A stretch of DNA of 54,414 nucleotides from Limimonas halophila (GCF_900100655.1 NZ_FNCE01000004.1:157577-211990); one strand, 5' to 3'; shown: positions 8,901-18,893, counted from the stretch's first letter. Numbers and translations are program-made. The notes: generated by a model not told the origin, from the letters alone.

Positions 8901-8949
8901 ATGTCAATACTCTCTATAAGATAATATGTTTTGAGTTCCTCATATAAGG

Positions 8950-8998
8950 ATTATCGTAGGCGATGCGGTGGTTTGCAACCACCGCATCGCTGATAATC
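8950..8998 (-). terminator. Long hairpin abutting the nrdJ stop codon
   Basis: A 14-bp perfect stem (GCGATGCGGTGGTT at 8960-8973 with its complement at 8977-8990, TGC loop) is extended by a further 7-bp stem (GATTATC at 8950 with GATAATC at 8992) across a small bulge. It begins one base after the nrdJ stop and marks the sharp switch from AT-rich island to host-like DNA. Transcription termination is likely, although no clean T-run follows on the nrdJ strand. Confidence 0.7.
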
Positions 8999-8999
8999 G

Positions 9000-11900
9000 T
9001 CAACTACACCCGGTCGTGCTCCCGCAGGTGACGCACTTCAGGCAGGTGCCGTTGCGGACGAGGGTGAAGTTGCCGCAGGAATCGCAGGCGTCGCCCTCGT
9101 AGCCCTTGAGGCGGGCTTCCGCCATCGCGCGGTCGCGCCCCGAGCCGCCGGTGGACGTGCCGCCGGACGGGCGGGTGGTCGTGCTCACCGTGGCCGTGCC
9201 CGCGCTGGCGGCCGCCGAGCCGCCAACCGGGCCGCCGCCACCGCCGGCGGCGCGGGCGGTCGTCTCGCCGCCCTGGTTGCCGTGATAGACCGTCAGGGCG
9301 TTGCGCACGTAGCCGGTGGAGGCGTAGCGGCGCACCGTTTCCTGCACCTCGTCCTCGCCGAGCGCCGACTGCTCGCCCTCGCCGACGGCGTCCGGCCAGG
9401 TGTCGCTGGGCGAGACGTGGGCGAGGTCGTCGCGGCCCAGGTAGCTCACCGCCAGCTCGCGGAAGATGTAGTCGAGCAGCGAGGTCGCCATCTTGATGGT
9501 GTCGTTGCCCTCGACCATCCCCGAGGGCTCGAAGCGCGTGAACGTAAACGCGTCCACGTACTCCTCCAGCGGCACGCCGTACTGCAGCCCGATCGAGATG
9601 GCGATGGCGAAGTTGTTCATCAGCGAGCGGAAGGCCGCGCCCTCCTTGTGCATGTCGATGAAGATCTCGCCCAGATCGCCGTCCTCGTACTCGCCCGTGC
9701 GCAGATACACCTTGTGGCCGCCCACGTTGGCCTTCTGCGTGTAGCCCTTGCGCCGGCCGGGCAGGCGACGGCGCTCGGCCCGCTTCTCGATCACGCGCTC
9801 GACCACGCGCTCAGTGATCATCTGCGCGCGCTCCTGGGCCGGGGCCTCGGCCACCGCGTCCGCGACCTCCTCGGCGTCCTCGTCCTCGTCGTCCGCGATC
9901 AGCGAGGCCGCCAGCGGCTGCGACAGCTTGGAGCCGTCGCGGTACAGGGCGTTGGCCTTGAGGCCGAGACGCCAGGACAGCTTGTAGGCGTCCTTGCAGT
10001 CCTCGACCGTCGCCGCCTTGGGCATGTTGATCGTCTTGGAGATCGCGCCCGAGATGAACGGCTGCGCCGCCGCCATCATGCGGATGTGGCTCTCCACCGA
10101 CAGCGAGCGCGTGCCCTTGCGCCCGCAGGCGATGGCGCAGTCGAACACCGGCAGGTGCTCGGCCTTCAGGTAGGGCGCGCCCTCGACCGTCATGGCGCCG
10201 CAGCAGTAGGTGTTGGCGGCGTCGATGGCCTCCTCGCTGAAGCCGAGCGCGGCCAGCATGTCGAAGCCGATGTCGTTCAGCTGGGCGTCGGTGAAGCCGA
10301 GCGTCTGCTTGCAGAACACCTCGCCCAGCGTCCACTTGTTGAAGGCGAAGCGGATGTCGAAGGCGCTGCCCAGCGCGCCCTCCAGGTTCGCCAGCGCCTC
10401 CTCGGTGAAGCCGACCTTGCGCAGGGCGTCGTGGTTCACGCCGGGCGCGTTCTCCAGCGTGCCGTTGCCGACGGCGTGGCGGACGATGGCCTCGACCTGA
10501 TCCTCCGGATAGCCGAGCTTCGCCAGCGCCTCCGGCACGGTGCGGTTGATGATCTTGAAGTAGCCGCCGCCGGCCAGCTTCTTGAACTTCACCAGGGCGA
10601 AGTCGGGCTCGATGCCGGTGGTGTCGCAGTCCATCACCATGCCGATCGTGCCCGTGGGCGCGATCACCGTGGCCTGCGCGTTGCGGTAGCCGTGCTCCTC
10701 ACCAAGCTCCAGCGCGCGGTCCCAGGCGGCCTTGGCGGCCTCGCCCAGGTTGCGGTCGGGCAGGTTGGCGTGGTCCAGCGCCACCGGCGCGTGGGTCAGG
10801 CCCTCGTAGCCCGCCTCGGCGCCGTGGGCCGCGCGGGTGTGGTTGCGCATCACCGCCAGCATGGGCTCGCGGTTCTCCGCGAAGCCGGGGAAGGCGCCCA
10901 GCTCGCTCGCCATCTCGGCGGAGGCGGCGTAGGACTCACCCGTCATCACAGCCGAGATCGCGCCGGCCATGGCGCGGCCCTGCTCGCTGTCGTAGGGCAG
11001 GCCCTCGGCCATCAGCAGGCCGCCCAGGTTGGCGTAGCCCAGGCCCAGCGTGCGGAAGCGGTAGGACAGGCGCGCGATCGCCTCGGAGGGGAACTGCGCC
11101 ATCATCACCGAGATTTCGAGCGCCACCGTCCACAGCCGCGTGGCGTGGCGGAAGCCCTCCACGTCGAACCCGGCCTCGCCGCGGAACGGCATGAGGTTGA
11201 TCGAGGCCAGGTTGCACGCGGTGTCGTCCAGGAACATGTACTCCGAGCACGGGTTGCTGGCGTTGATCCGCCCGGAGTTGGGGCAGGTGTGCCAGGCGTT
11301 GATCGTGCTGTCGTACTGGATGCCCGGATCGGCGCAGGCCCAGGCGGCGTAGCCGATCTTATCCCACAGCTCGCTGGCGTTGACCGTGCCGGCGCGGCTG
11401 CCGTCCACGCGGTTGATCAGCGGCCAGTCCTCGCCGTTCTCCACGGCCCGCAGGAAGGCGTCGCTGACGCGCACCGAGTTGTTGGAGTTCTGGCCCGAGA
11501 CGGTGTTGTAGGCCTCGCTGTCCCAGTCCGTGTCGTACTCGGGGAACACCATCTCGGTGTAGCCCTGGCGCGCGAACTGGATGACGCGCTGGACGTAGTT
11601 CTCCGGCACCTGGGCGGCGCGGGCGTCCTTGATGGCCCCCTTCAGGTCCGGGTTCTGCTTGGGATCGAAGGCGGCCTCGCCGGACTCCCGCCACGCGTTA
11701 CAGGCGGCCATGACGGCGTGCATGTGCTGCTTGCACTGCTTGGAGCCGGTGACGAGCGCGGCGACCTTCTGCTCCTCGACCACCTTCCAGTCGATGTAGT
11801 CCTCGATGTCGGGGTGGTCGACGTCGACCGTGACCATCTTGGCCGCGCGGCGCGTCGTGCCGCCGGACTTGATCGCGCCCGCCGCGCGGTCGCCGATCTT

Positions 11901-12674
11901 GAGGAAGGACATCAGCCCGGACGAGCGCCCGCCGCCGGCGAGCTTCTCGCCGGCCCCGCGCACGGAGGAGAAGTTGGTGCCCGTGCCCGAGCCGTACTTG
12001 AACAGCCGCGCCTCACGGACCCACAGGTCCATGATGCCGTTGTCGTTCACCAGGTCGTCGTTGACCGACTGGATGAAGCAGGCGTGCGGCTGGGGGTGCT
12101 CGTAGGCGCTCTTGGACTCCGTCATCTCCCCGGTGAAGGGGTCGACGTAGTAGTGGCCCTGGCTCGGCCCGTCGATGCCGTAGGCCCAGTGCAGCCCGGT
12201 GTTGAACCACTGGGGGGAGTTGGGCGCCGCCATCTGCGTGGCGAGCATGTAGCGCATCTCGTCATAGAATGCGCGCGCGTCGGCCTCGGTGTCGAAGTAG
12301 CCGCCCTTCCAGCCCCAGTAGGTCCAGGTGCCGGCCATGCGGTTGAAGACCTGCTTGGCGCTGGTCTCGCTGCCGTCGCGCTCGGCGTCCGGCTCGCTGG
12401 CGAGCGCGTCCTCGTCGGGGACGGAACGCCACAGCCAGCTCGGCACGTCGTTCTCCTCGACGCGCTTCAGGTGCGAGGCCACGCCGCGCTTGCGCAGGTA
12501 CTTCTGGGCCAGGATGTCGCTGGCGACCTGGCTCCAGTCGGCCGGCACCTCCAGGCCCTCCTGGCGGAAGACGAGCGAGCCGTCCGGGTTGCGGATCTCG
12601 CTCGTCGTCGCCCGGAAGGGCATGTCCTCGAACACCTCGCGGTCGGCGCGCGTGTAGCGTCGCTCGATCTTCAT
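9000..12674 (-). CDS. nrdJ: Adenosylcobalamin-dependent (class II) ribonucleoside-diphosphate reductase
   Basis: 1224 residues, the usual length of the long alphaproteobacterial NrdJ. It reduces ribonucleotides to deoxyribonucleotides using a cobalamin-generated thiyl radical and needs no oxygen. Landmarks are [14 protein letters not shown] near residue 145, [13 protein letters not shown], the active-site [16 protein letters not shown] near residue 475, [21 protein letters not shown], and the C-terminal CDSCGN...CLKCVTCG cysteine cluster that relays electrons or binds zinc. An acidic insert lies near residues 920-950. It starts at an ATG with GGGGGA upstream. The long plus-strand frame over it is an antisense shadow. 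Confidence 0.95.
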   Translation of the reverse strand: MKIERRYTRADREVFEDMPFRATTSEIRNPDGSLVFRQEGLEVPADWSQVASDILAQKYLRKRGVASHLKRVEENDVPSWLWRSVPDEDALASEPDAERDGSETSAKQVFNRMAGTWTYWGWKGGYFDTEADARAFYDEMRYMLATQMAAPNSPQWFNTGLHWAYGIDGPSQGHYYVDPFTGEMTESKSAYEHPQPHACFIQSVNDDLVNDNGIMDLWVREARLFKYGSGTGTNFSSVRGAGEKLAGGGRSSGLMSFLKIGDRAAGAIKSGGTTRRAAKMVTVDVDHPDIEDYIDWKVVEEQKVAALVTGSKQCKQHMHAVMAACNAWRESGEAAFDPKQNPDLKGAIKDARAAQVPENYVQRVIQFARQGYTEMVFPEYDTDWDSEAYNTVSGQNSNNSVRVSDAFLRAVENGEDWPLINRVDGSRAGTVNASELWDKIGYAAWACADPGIQYDSTINAWHTCPNSGRINASNPCSEYMFLDDTACNLASINLMPFRGEAGFDVEGFRHATRLWTVALEISVMMAQFPSEAIARLSYRFRTLGLGYANLGGLLMAEGLPYDSEQGRAMAGAISAVMTGESYAASAEMASELGAFPGFAENREPMLAVMRNHTRAAHGAEAGYEGLTHAPVALDHANLPDRNLGEAAKAAWDRALELGEEHGYRNAQATVIAPTGTIGMVMDCDTTGIEPDFALVKFKKLAGGGYFKIINRTVPEALAKLGYPEDQVEAIVRHAVGNGTLENAPGVNHDALRKVGFTEEALANLEGALGSAFDIRFAFNKWTLGEVFCKQTLGFTDAQLNDIGFDMLAALGFSEEAIDAANTYCCGAMTVEGAPYLKAEHLPVFDCAIACGRKGTRSLSVESHIRMMAAAQPFISGAISKTINMPKAATVEDCKDAYKLSWRLGLKANALYRDGSKLSQPLAASLIADDEDEDAEEVADAVAEAPAQERAQMITERVVERVIEKRAERRRLPGRRKGYTQKANVGGHKVYLRTGEYEDGDLGEIFIDMHKEGAAFRSLMNNFAIAISIGLQYGVPLEEYVDAFTFTRFEPSGMVEGNDTIKMATSLLDYIFRELAVSYLGRDDLAHVSPSDTWPDAVGEGEQSALGEDEVQETVRRYASTGYVRNALTVYHGNQGGETTARAAGGGGGPVGGSAAASAGTATVSTTTRPSGGTSTGGSGRDRAMAEARLKGYEGDACDSCGNFTLVRNGTCLKCVTCGSTTGCS

Positions 12675-12854
12675 GACTCCCCCTCTGCGTCACGGGCGCG
12701 GCCGGGCTGCTCGCGCCCGCTGTGAGATGCGCTCGTCCGGTTGAGGCGCCGTATCCCCGCACCCATGCGAATGCGCGGACCGCACGGCCTCATTCCCTCA
12801 AAGGTATATCCCGTCGAATCGCAAATGGACGGCGTTTGAAACCAATAAAATCCG

Positions 12855-12870
12855 AATCAAACGATTGATT
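12855..12870. promoter_or_regulatory. Inverted repeat, candidate operator for nrdJ
   Basis: AATCAA and TTGATT flank a four-base centre ACGA, about 180 bases upstream of the nrdJ start, in the only AT-rich patch of the gap. The size and symmetry suit a dimeric regulator. The regulator is unknown. Confidence 0.4.
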
Positions 12871-12995
12871 GTGGGTGGTCGCGAATGGCGTGGGCGGCTG
12901 CCTGGCCGGCGTGTGAGCCCCCGCCGTCCGCTGCCACGATCTACTAAACATGGTAGGCGGCTGGGTGTAAAGCCCTAATTCTGGACATCCCGGCC

Positions 12996-13067
12996 GGGGA
13001 CAGCCTGTGGATAACCTGGCGGCCTGGGGACAGGCTGTGGATTTGTCGCTGTGGATGGTGTGGACAA
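12996..13067 (+). promoter_or_regulatory. Cluster of DnaA-box-like repeats
   Basis: Two copies of GGGGACAGSCTGTGGAT (S is C, then G) begin at 12996 and 13026, exactly 30 bases apart. Four TGTGGA-type nonamers follow one orientation: TGTGGATAA at 13006 (perfect reverse of the TTATCCACA DnaA box), TGTGGATTT at 13036, TGTGGATGG at 13050 and TGTGGACAA at 13059. DnaA control of ribonucleotide reductase is established for E. coli nrdAB; applying it here is inference. Confidence 0.6.
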
Positions 13068-13422
13068 AAATTCCGCCGATTCAATTTCAAATCGACCTTG
13101 ACCGCGGCGACGCGGCGTGTGACGCGCGTTTCACGTTTCCGCCCCGGTGCGGCGGCCGCGCGTCCATGCCGGCCGGCCGATGCAGCGCGCGCAAACCTGA
13201 TCCGAGCCGCGCGGGGCGGTGCCGTGCCAGCGTGCGCATGTGCCGGTTGGGCGTCCGTTTGGCCACGACATCTTGGGCCGGGGTCGGGCGTGCGGGTCCA
13301 GGGCCGGCGCCGCGCCGGCTTTGCGGCAGGTCATGGCGCGGGCCGGCCATCGCGTGCACGCGGTTGCTTTCCGCGTGTTTATGAATCAAACGGGGACCAG
13401 CCTGCAGCCCAGGGAGGGAACG

Positions 13423-14673
13423 ATGCGCGTCCGGGACTCGGTTTTCACGGCGATCGCCGCGCTGGCGCTCTTCGGCACGATCGCGAACGTCCTTCTGGTC
13501 GTCACGGTCTGGTTCCAGTACCAGGCGGCCACGTCGGAAACGGCCGTCATCAAGCTCGTTGGCGCGCTCGTGCTCGCCGTCGTTTCGGGCATCACGCTCA
13601 TCGTGTCCTGGCGGATGGTCCATTCCCGCATCACGCAGCCGGCCGAATCCCTGACAGCCGTCATGGGCGAATTGGCGAACGGCAAGCACGACGTCGACGT
13701 CCCCTACACGGATGCGCCGCACGAATTCGGCGACATGGCGCGCGCCGTCCAGGTCTTCCGCGACAACGCGCGCGAGGCCGAAAGCCTGCGCCACGACCGC
13801 GCGGAGAAGGAGGCGCACGAGGAAAAGCGCCGCGCCATGAACCAGTTGGCCGACCGCTTCCAGCACGAGGTGGGCGAGATCACCCAGCACCTGGACAACG
13901 CCAGCGGCCGCCTGAAGCCCACGGCGCAGAGCATGTCGGAGGTCGCCAACGACACCGAGCAAAAGGCCCAGGCCGTCGCCTCCGCGGCCGAGCAGGCCAG
14001 CACGAATGTGGAAACCGTGGCCTCGGCGGCGCAGGAGCTGACCCAGTCCATCGAAGAGGTCTCGGGCCGCATCACTCAGGCCTCCGAAACTGCCCAGACT
14101 GCCCGCGGCGAGGCCGACCGCGCCAACGAGCGCGTGCAGGCGCTGCGCGACGCCGCCAACCAGATCGGCGACGTCATCCAGCAGATCCAGGACATCGCGG
14201 AGAAGACGAACCTGCTTGCCCTCAACGCCACGATCGAGGCCGCGCGCGCGGGCGAGGCCGGCAAGGGCTTCGCCGTCGTCGCCGACGAGGTCAAGAACCT
14301 CGCCAACCAGACGCACAAGGCGACCGAGGACATCGCCGGCCGCATCACGCGCGTGCAGAACGAGACGCAGGAGGCCGTCCAGGCGATCGAGGCCATCACC
14401 GGCAGCGTGAAGGAGATCGACGAGGCCGCGTCCTCCATCGCCTCCGCCATGGAGCAGCAGAACGCCTCGACCCAGGAGATCGCGCGCAACATCGAGGAGG
14501 CCTCGAAGGGCGCGAAGGAGGTGACCGAGACGATCGCCCAGGTCACGGATGCGGCCAACCGGACCGGCTCCTACGCGACCGACGTGCTCTCCACCGCCAA
14601 GGATCTGGATACGCAGTCCTCCACGCTCCAGACCAAGGTGGAGGGGTTCGTCGGCGACATCCGCTCGGCGTGA
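13423..14673 (+). CDS. Methyl-accepting chemotaxis protein with minimal sensor region
   Basis: 416 residues starting at an ATG after AGGGAGGG. Two membrane helices (about residues 7-30 and 43-64) are joined by only a dozen residues, so there is no real periplasmic ligand domain. A HAMP linker follows (about 62-118, with [21 protein letters not shown] in part) and then the cytoplasmic signalling helical hairpin, whose tip carries [20 protein letters not shown]. It should form trimers of dimers with CheA/CheW. Lacking a sensor domain, it may read membrane state, redox or energy. The frame extends upstream to 13219, but the ribosome site fixes the later start. Confidence 0.9.
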   Translation: MRVRDSVFTAIAALALFGTIANVLLVVTVWFQYQAATSETAVIKLVGALVLAVVSGITLIVSWRMVHSRITQPAESLTAVMGELANGKHDVDVPYTDAPHEFGDMARAVQVFRDNAREAESLRHDRAEKEAHEEKRRAMNQLADRFQHEVGEITQHLDNASGRLKPTAQSMSEVANDTEQKAQAVASAAEQASTNVETVASAAQELTQSIEEVSGRITQASETAQTARGEADRANERVQALRDAANQIGDVIQQIQDIAEKTNLLALNATIEAARAGEAGKGFAVVADEVKNLANQTHKATEDIAGRITRVQNETQEAVQAIEAITGSVKEIDEAASSIASAMEQQNASTQEIARNIEEASKGAKEVTETIAQVTDAANRTGSYATDVLSTAKDLDTQSSTLQTKVEGFVGDIRSA

Positions 14674-14811
14674 TCGGTTTTACCGGGGCGGGGCCGTGTG
14701 AGGCCGGTCCGGCCCCGGATTGACGTCGATCAAATCGTCCCCGCCCGCGTGCGGGTAGGTTCCCGCTCACGAAATCGTGAGGACACCACCAAGCGGGATG
14801 TGAAGGGGACC

Positions 14812-15465
14812 ATGCAGATGAAGCGTATCGCTGTCGGCGCGCTGGCCGCGGCGGCCATGCTGGCGCCGGTGACCGCCGCCGCGCAGAATTTCGAGCCCAA
14901 GACGGCCGGCGACATCATGGTGCGCGGGCGCGCCATTGGCATTCTGCCGGACGAGGGCGCGTCCATCTCGCCCGGCGGCGGCGACATCGACATCGAGGAC
15001 AAGGTCGTCCCGGAACTGGACGTCACCTACTTTGTCACCGACCACATCGCGGCCGAGCTGATCGCGGCCACCGCCAGGCACGACGTCTCCGTCGACGGCA
15101 ACGCGGCCCTGGGTGACGCCAGCCTCGGCGACGTGCGCCTGCTGCCGCCCACGCTGACGGCGCAGTACCACTTCCGCCCGAGCGAGCGCATCAGCCCCTA
15201 CGTCGGCGCTGGCGTCAACTACACGGCTTTCTTCGACGAAAGCCCCGGCGCCCTCGATTCCGTCGACTACGACAACAGCTTCGGCGCCGCGTTGCAGGCG
15301 GGCGTGGACGTCGCCATCAGCGGCGGCTGGTTCGTCAACGCCGACGTGAAGAAGCTGTTCCTGGACACCGACGTCAGCGGCTCGGTCGGCGGTACGGCCG
15401 TCGATGCCGGTGAAGTGGACGTCGATCCGTGGATTGTCGGCGTCGGCCTGGGCTACCGTTTCTGA
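14812..15465 (+). CDS. OmpW-family outer-membrane protein
   Basis: 217 residues starting at an ATG after GAAGGGGA. Residues 1-23 form a signal peptide ending ...TAAAQ. The rest fits the eight-stranded OmpW/AlkL barrel: GDIMVRGRAIGILPDEG near the start, ELDVTYFVTDHIAAELIAAT, LPPTLTAQYHFRP, ISPYVGAGVNYT, and a terminal strand ending in GVGLGYRF with the C-terminal Phe required for barrel insertion. OmpW proteins pass small hydrophobic molecules into the periplasm. The gene lies between two chemoreceptor genes in the same direction but has its own terminator. Confidence 0.88.
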   Translation: MQMKRIAVGALAAAAMLAPVTAAAQNFEPKTAGDIMVRGRAIGILPDEGASISPGGGDIDIEDKVVPELDVTYFVTDHIAAELIAATARHDVSVDGNAALGDASLGDVRLLPPTLTAQYHFRPSERISPYVGAGVNYTAFFDESPGALDSVDYDNSFGAALQAGVDVAISGGWFVNADVKKLFLDTDVSGSVGGTAVDAGEVDVDPWIVGVGLGYRF

Positions 15466-15790
15466 GGTCCAAAGCGCCGGCGCGCGCCGGAAGAACCGAC
15501 GCGCCGTCAAAACCGCCCCGGCCGACGCTGGGGCGGTTGTGTTGTGAGCGCCCAATGCGGTATCCCCAACGGATCACACTCGCCTTAGGTGCAAAAACGA
15601 CCGGTTGGTTGCGCGTTGAACGCTGAATGTCGAACAGGTCACAGCCTGGACGCGTGGGCTCGCCGGACGGACCGATCAGCTGATTTGCTGTTCAAAATTA
15701 TTCGGGTTCACAACTCCGTAACGGGATTTTTACGCGCAGCCGTTTAGAACCACTTGAAAACATGCCCGGGCTGGACGGGGGACGCTCGCG
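15466..15790. other. 325-base gap with terminator and likely promoter
   Basis: The first part holds the OmpW-type gene's terminator (15511-15538). The second part, from about 15680, is less GC-rich, with an ATTCGGGTTCACAACTCC stretch and TTTTTACGC, and probably carries the promoter of the globin chemoreceptor. No gene is evident. Confidence 0.5.
15511..15538 (+). terminator. Rho-independent-like terminator after the OmpW-type gene
   Basis: A 9-bp perfect stem, AACCGCCCC at 15511-15519 with GGGGCGGTT at 15530-15538, encloses a ten-base loop. It is followed by the T/G-rich GTGTTGTG, 45 bases past the stop codon. Confidence 0.75.
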
Positions 15791-17140
15791 ATGACGCAAA
15801 CCGCGTCTGCGGATGACAAGCTGGCTTTCTGGTGCATGGACGCCACCAAGCGCCAGTGTCTGGCTGAGGTCGGCAAGGCTCTGGAGCCGGAGCTGCCGGA
15901 CATCCTGGACCGCTTCTACGACCACCTGCGCGCGTGGCCGGGCATGCGCCAGATGTTCGACGGTGAGGACGGGATGAAGCGCGCCCGCGACCGGCAGCTC
16001 GATCACTGGCGCCAGCTGCTGTCCGGCCGCTTCGACGAGTCCTTCTTCCGGTCGGTCCGCAAGGTCGGCGAGGCGCACCAGCGTCTGGGCCTGGAGCCGT
16101 CGTGGTACATGGGCGGCTACGCCTTTGTCCTCGGGGAGATGTGCGCCGCCATCGCGCGCCGTTTCGGCGACGGCTGGGCGCGGTCCAACACCGAGAAGCG
16201 CGCCGAGGCGCAGCGCGCCGTGGTCCAGGCGGCGCTGCTCGATATGGACCTCGCGCTCAGCGTTTACCACGAGGAAAACGCGAACGCGAAAGAGCGGCTG
16301 GTCGCCGACATCGCGCAGCAGTTCGACCAGAGCATCGGCGAGGTGGCCGGGCAGGTGGCCCACGCCGCCGACGGCATGAGCAAGACGGCCCACTCGCTCT
16401 CCGCCAGCGCCAGCCAGGCCGCGCACGGTGTCGCCGGCGCACAGGACGGCGCGGAGGCCGCGGCCACGCACGTTCAGCAGGTGGCCGACGGCGTCGAGAA
16501 CCTGCGCGCGGCCATCGACGACATCAGCCGGCAGGCCGTGGAATCCACGCGCGTCGCGGGCGAGGCGCGCAGCGAGGCGGAGACGGCGTCGGAAAAGATG
16601 CAGGGCCTCGAGGACGCCGCCCGCAAGATCGGCGAGGCCGTGACGCTCATTCACGACATCGCGGACAAGACGAATCTCCTGGCGCTCAACGCCACGATCG
16701 AGGCGGCGCGCGCGGGCGAGGCCGGGAAGGGCTTCGCCGTCGTGGCCGACGAGGTCAAGTCGCTGGCCAAGCAGACGACGAAGGCCACGAAGGAGATCGA
16801 GGAGCAGATCAAGCAGGTGCAGCAGGGCACGCAGGACGCCGTCTCGGCAATCCAGCGCGTCACGGGCTCGATCCAAAAGGTCGATGAGGTCGCCAGTTCC
16901 ATCTCCTCGGCCGTGGAGGAGCAAAGCAGCGCCTCGCACGAGATGGCCGGCAGCGTCAGCCAGGCCTCGAACGAGGTGCAAAAGGCGGCGGACGCGGTGT
17001 CGGAAGCCAACGCCGCCGTGGAGTCCGTGGACGGGTCCTCCAACGAACTGGTTTCGGCCGCCGATGAGCTCCAGCAGCAGGCCGACCGCCTGCGCAGCGA
17101 TGCGCCCGCGTTCCTGGATCGCCTGCGCCAAAGCGCGTAA
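15791..17140 (+). CDS. Globin-coupled (HemAT-like) soluble chemoreceptor
   Basis: 449 residues with no membrane helix. Residues about 10-160 form a protoglobin/sensor-globin domain, with [16 protein letters not shown] and [20 protein letters not shown], in which His96 is the expected proximal haem ligand. A coiled-coil linker leads into an MCP signalling domain whose hairpin tip is [20 protein letters not shown]. It should sense oxygen or another haem ligand in the cytoplasm and drive aerotaxis through CheA/CheW. The ATG start lacks a strong ribosome site (GGACGGGGGACG upstream). Confidence 0.92.
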   Translation: MTQTASADDKLAFWCMDATKRQCLAEVGKALEPELPDILDRFYDHLRAWPGMRQMFDGEDGMKRARDRQLDHWRQLLSGRFDESFFRSVRKVGEAHQRLGLEPSWYMGGYAFVLGEMCAAIARRFGDGWARSNTEKRAEAQRAVVQAALLDMDLALSVYHEENANAKERLVADIAQQFDQSIGEVAGQVAHAADGMSKTAHSLSASASQAAHGVAGAQDGAEAAATHVQQVADGVENLRAAIDDISRQAVESTRVAGEARSEAETASEKMQGLEDAARKIGEAVTLIHDIADKTNLLALNATIEAARAGEAGKGFAVVADEVKSLAKQTTKATKEIEEQIKQVQQGTQDAVSAIQRVTGSIQKVDEVASSISSAVEEQSSASHEMAGSVSQASNEVQKAADAVSEANAAVESVDGSSNELVSAADELQQQADRLRSDAPAFLDRLRQSA

Positions 17141-17246
17141 TCCCGGTGCGGGCTGGGCTCTGGACGCCCCCGGGGCTCATTGCCATAGTCGCGTTCCAGC
17201 CGGGCGCGCGGTCGGGCGCGCCGTGACACCCACACCCGAAGGCGGG

Positions 17247-17636
17247 ATGAGCCGGATGCGCAACAACGTGGCGACGCTGCTGTGGACGCGCCTGCGCGGC
17301 GAGCGCGTGGGCGAGGACGAATTCGGCAACGTCTACTACCGCGACCGCCGTCCGCGCCTGCGCAAGGGCAGCCTCGCCGACAGCGACAAGCGCTGGGTGA
17401 TCTTCAACGGCGAGGTGGAGGCCAGCCGCATCCCACCGCGCTGGCACGCCTGGCTGCACCACACCATCGACACTCCGCCGGACGAGGGCGGTGTGCGGCC
17501 GCGACAGGCGTGGGAAAAGCCGCACCAGCCCAACCAGACGATGACCGCGGCCGCCTACCGGCCGCCGGGCCACATCCTGCGCGGCGGCAAGCGCGCCCGC
17601 GGCACCGGAGATTACGAGCCCTGGAAGCCGTCCTGA
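17247..17636 (+). CDS. NDUFA12-like complex I accessory subunit
   Basis: 129 residues of the NDUFA12/B17.2 family, a supernumerary subunit of alphaproteobacterial and mitochondrial NADH:ubiquinone oxidoreductase. The signature is GEDEFGNVYYRDR, then RWVIFNGEVEASRIPPRWHAWLHH and a C-terminal DYEPWKP. The ATG at 17247 follows GAAGGCGGG. The stop overlaps the start of the mlaD-like gene by one base (TGATG), so the two are translationally coupled. The neighbouring order with mlaD and DUF2155 recurs in alphaproteobacteria. Confidence 0.92.
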   Translation: MSRMRNNVATLLWTRLRGERVGEDEFGNVYYRDRRPRLRKGSLADSDKRWVIFNGEVEASRIPPRWHAWLHHTIDTPPDEGGVRPRQAWEKPHQPNQTMTAAAYRPPGHILRGGKRARGTGDYEPWKPS

Positions 17637-18148
17637 TGCGGCGCAACGTTATCGAAACCGTCATGGGCGCGGCCGTGCTGCTGGTGGCCATCGTGTTCGT
17701 GGTGATGGCCTTCAGCGCCACCGGCGTGTCCACCACCAACGGCTACCGCGTCACCGCGACCTTCGACAACGCAGCCGGCCTGACCAACGGGACGCCGGTG
17801 CGCATGGCCGGCGTGAAGATCGGCAGCGTGGTCAAGCAGCGGCTCGATCCCGAGACCTACTTCGCCAAGGTCGCGCTCCAGATCGATTCCGACGTCAAGC
17901 TGCCGCAGGACACCTCGGCGCGCGTCGTTCCCGACGGTCTGCTGGGCAGCAACTTCGTCCTGCTGGAGCCGGGCGGCGCCCGCGAGATGATCGAGCCGGG
18001 CGGCGCGATCACGCACACCCAGGGCGCCGTGAACATTGTGGACATGGTCACGCGCATGTTCTTCTCGAACCAGGGCGGCGGCTCCGGTGGCGCCAAGCAG
18101 CAGGGCGGCGGTGACTCGGGCGGGGACAACCCCTTCCTGAGCGAGTAA
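17636..18148 (+). CDS. mlaD: MlaD-type MCE-domain lipid-transport protein
   Basis: 170 residues. An N-terminal membrane anchor (about 6-28) is followed by one MCE domain (about 35-112: YRVTATFDNAAGLTNGTPVRMAGVKIG, in part, to GSNFVLLEPGG) and a Gly/Ser/Asp-rich tail. MlaD forms the periplasmic hexamer of the Mla ABC system that returns phospholipids from the outer membrane. Its partners MlaE and MlaF are not in this window, which is common for this conserved alphaproteobacterial block. The start is set by the one-base overlap with the upstream stop codon. Confidence 0.92.
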   Translation: MRRNVIETVMGAAVLLVAIVFVVMAFSATGVSTTNGYRVTATFDNAAGLTNGTPVRMAGVKIGSVVKQRLDPETYFAKVALQIDSDVKLPQDTSARVVPDGLLGSNFVLLEPGGAREMIEPGGAITHTQGAVNIVDMVTRMFFSNQGGGSGGAKQQGGGDSGGDNPFLSE

Positions 18149-18222
18149 GGTGCGCGCTTGCTGCGCGCCCCGGCGCCGCCCATATGCCGGCGGAGAACCA
18201 TGCCGGGAGGTGGCCCGCCGCC

Positions 18223-18468
18223 ATGGCCGATCAGTCCGCGTATCCGACCTGGCGCCAGCCGGACGGACAGCCCGTCTCGTGCCGCGACAAGATCCAGGTG
18301 CTGAACGAAAACCTGGACGAAATCCGCGAGATGGCGCAGGAAGCCCTGGAGGATGCGATCCTCATGGGCTGTGACGAAGGGCAGGTGCGTTCCGTGCTGC
18401 ACGGGCTGATGGACTCGCTGGAAAACCCCTACACCGGGCGGCCGACCGGCGGCGGAGGCGGCGAATGA
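18223..18468 (+). CDS. Small conserved-looking hypothetical protein
   Basis: 81 residues from an ATG with GGGAGG upstream (an ATG at 18184 extends the frame by 13). I recognise no named domain. The sequence is soluble, with an N-terminal WRQPDGQPVSCRDKIQVLNEN stretch and an acidic amphipathic helix (LDEIREMAQEALEDAILMG), then a Gly-rich tail. The last bases overlap the start of the DUF2155 gene by four bases, so it is coupled to it and probably part of the same cell-envelope operon. Confidence 0.75.
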   Translation: MADQSAYPTWRQPDGQPVSCRDKIQVLNENLDEIREMAQEALEDAILMGCDEGQVRSVLHGLMDSLENPYTGRPTGGGGGE

Positions 18469-18884
18469 TCCGCCCCGCCCGCGCGGTCGCCGGCATCGCG
18501 GCGGCGCTGCTCGTGGCCGCGGCCGCGCCCGCCGCCGCGATCGAGGCCGACGTCGTCGTGCTGAAGGGATTGGACAAGATCACCGCGCGCACTTCGACCT
18601 TCAAGGTGCCGGTGGGCGGCACGCGCACCTTCGGCACGCTCAAGATCACCGCGCGCCACTGCTGGAAGACGCCGCCGGAAAAGCCGCCGCAGCGCAAGGC
18701 CTTCCTGGAGATCGTGGACAACCGCCCGGACCAGCCCGCCGAAGAGGTTTTCAGCGGCTGGATGTTCTCCACCAAGCCCGCGCTCTCGGCGCTGGAGCAC
18801 CCGGTTTACGACGTCTGGGTGATCGACTGCACCGTGACCGATGGAAGCAACGGCGCCGCCCCAGAGAAGGGCAGCGCCGGGTGA
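18465..18884 (+). CDS. DUF2155 family periplasmic protein
   Basis: 139 residues. Residues 1-25 form a signal peptide ending APAAA. The body matches DUF2155: ADVVVLKGLDKITART near the N-terminus, then FGTLKITARHCWKTPPE and FSGWMFSTKPALSALEHPVYDVWVIDC, with two conserved cysteines that could form a disulphide. The function is unknown. The family is restricted largely to alphaproteobacteria and travels with the NDUFA12-like and MlaD genes, as here. The ATG overlaps the upstream gene by four bases. Confidence 0.88.
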   Translation: MIRPARAVAGIAAALLVAAAAPAAAIEADVVVLKGLDKITARTSTFKVPVGGTRTFGTLKITARHCWKTPPEKPPQRKAFLEIVDNRPDQPAEEVFSGWMFSTKPALSALEHPVYDVWVIDCTVTDGSNGAAPEKGSAG

Positions 18885-18893
18885 TCAACCCCA

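Larger units (their letters stand above)
12675..13422. promoter_or_regulatory. 748-base control region between nrdJ and a chemoreceptor gene
   Basis: This divergent gap contains no credible gene. It holds a less GC-rich patch around 12790-12870 including an inverted repeat, and a block of repeated TGTGGA elements at 12996-13067. The remainder (about 13090-13380) is GC-rich with open frames of biased composition but no ribosome sites or domains. I saw no cobalamin riboswitch box and no NrdR-type ACACWATATATWGTGT box. Confidence 0.6.

Noticed and set aside
9282-12725. A 1147-codon open frame on the plus strand opposite nrdJ.
   Set aside because: It is an antisense shadow of a highly conserved GC-rich gene; its translation is low-complexity His/Arg/Val/Ala with no domain.
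12996-13067. Calling this the chromosomal origin of replication.
   Set aside because: A 72-base array with one perfect DnaA box, no evident AT-rich unwinding region beside it, and no origin-typical genes is not enough.
12675-13422. A cobalamin riboswitch or NrdR boxes controlling nrdJ.
   Set aside because: I found neither a B12-box-like sequence nor the NrdR consensus; only an unrelated inverted repeat and DnaA-like boxes are visible.
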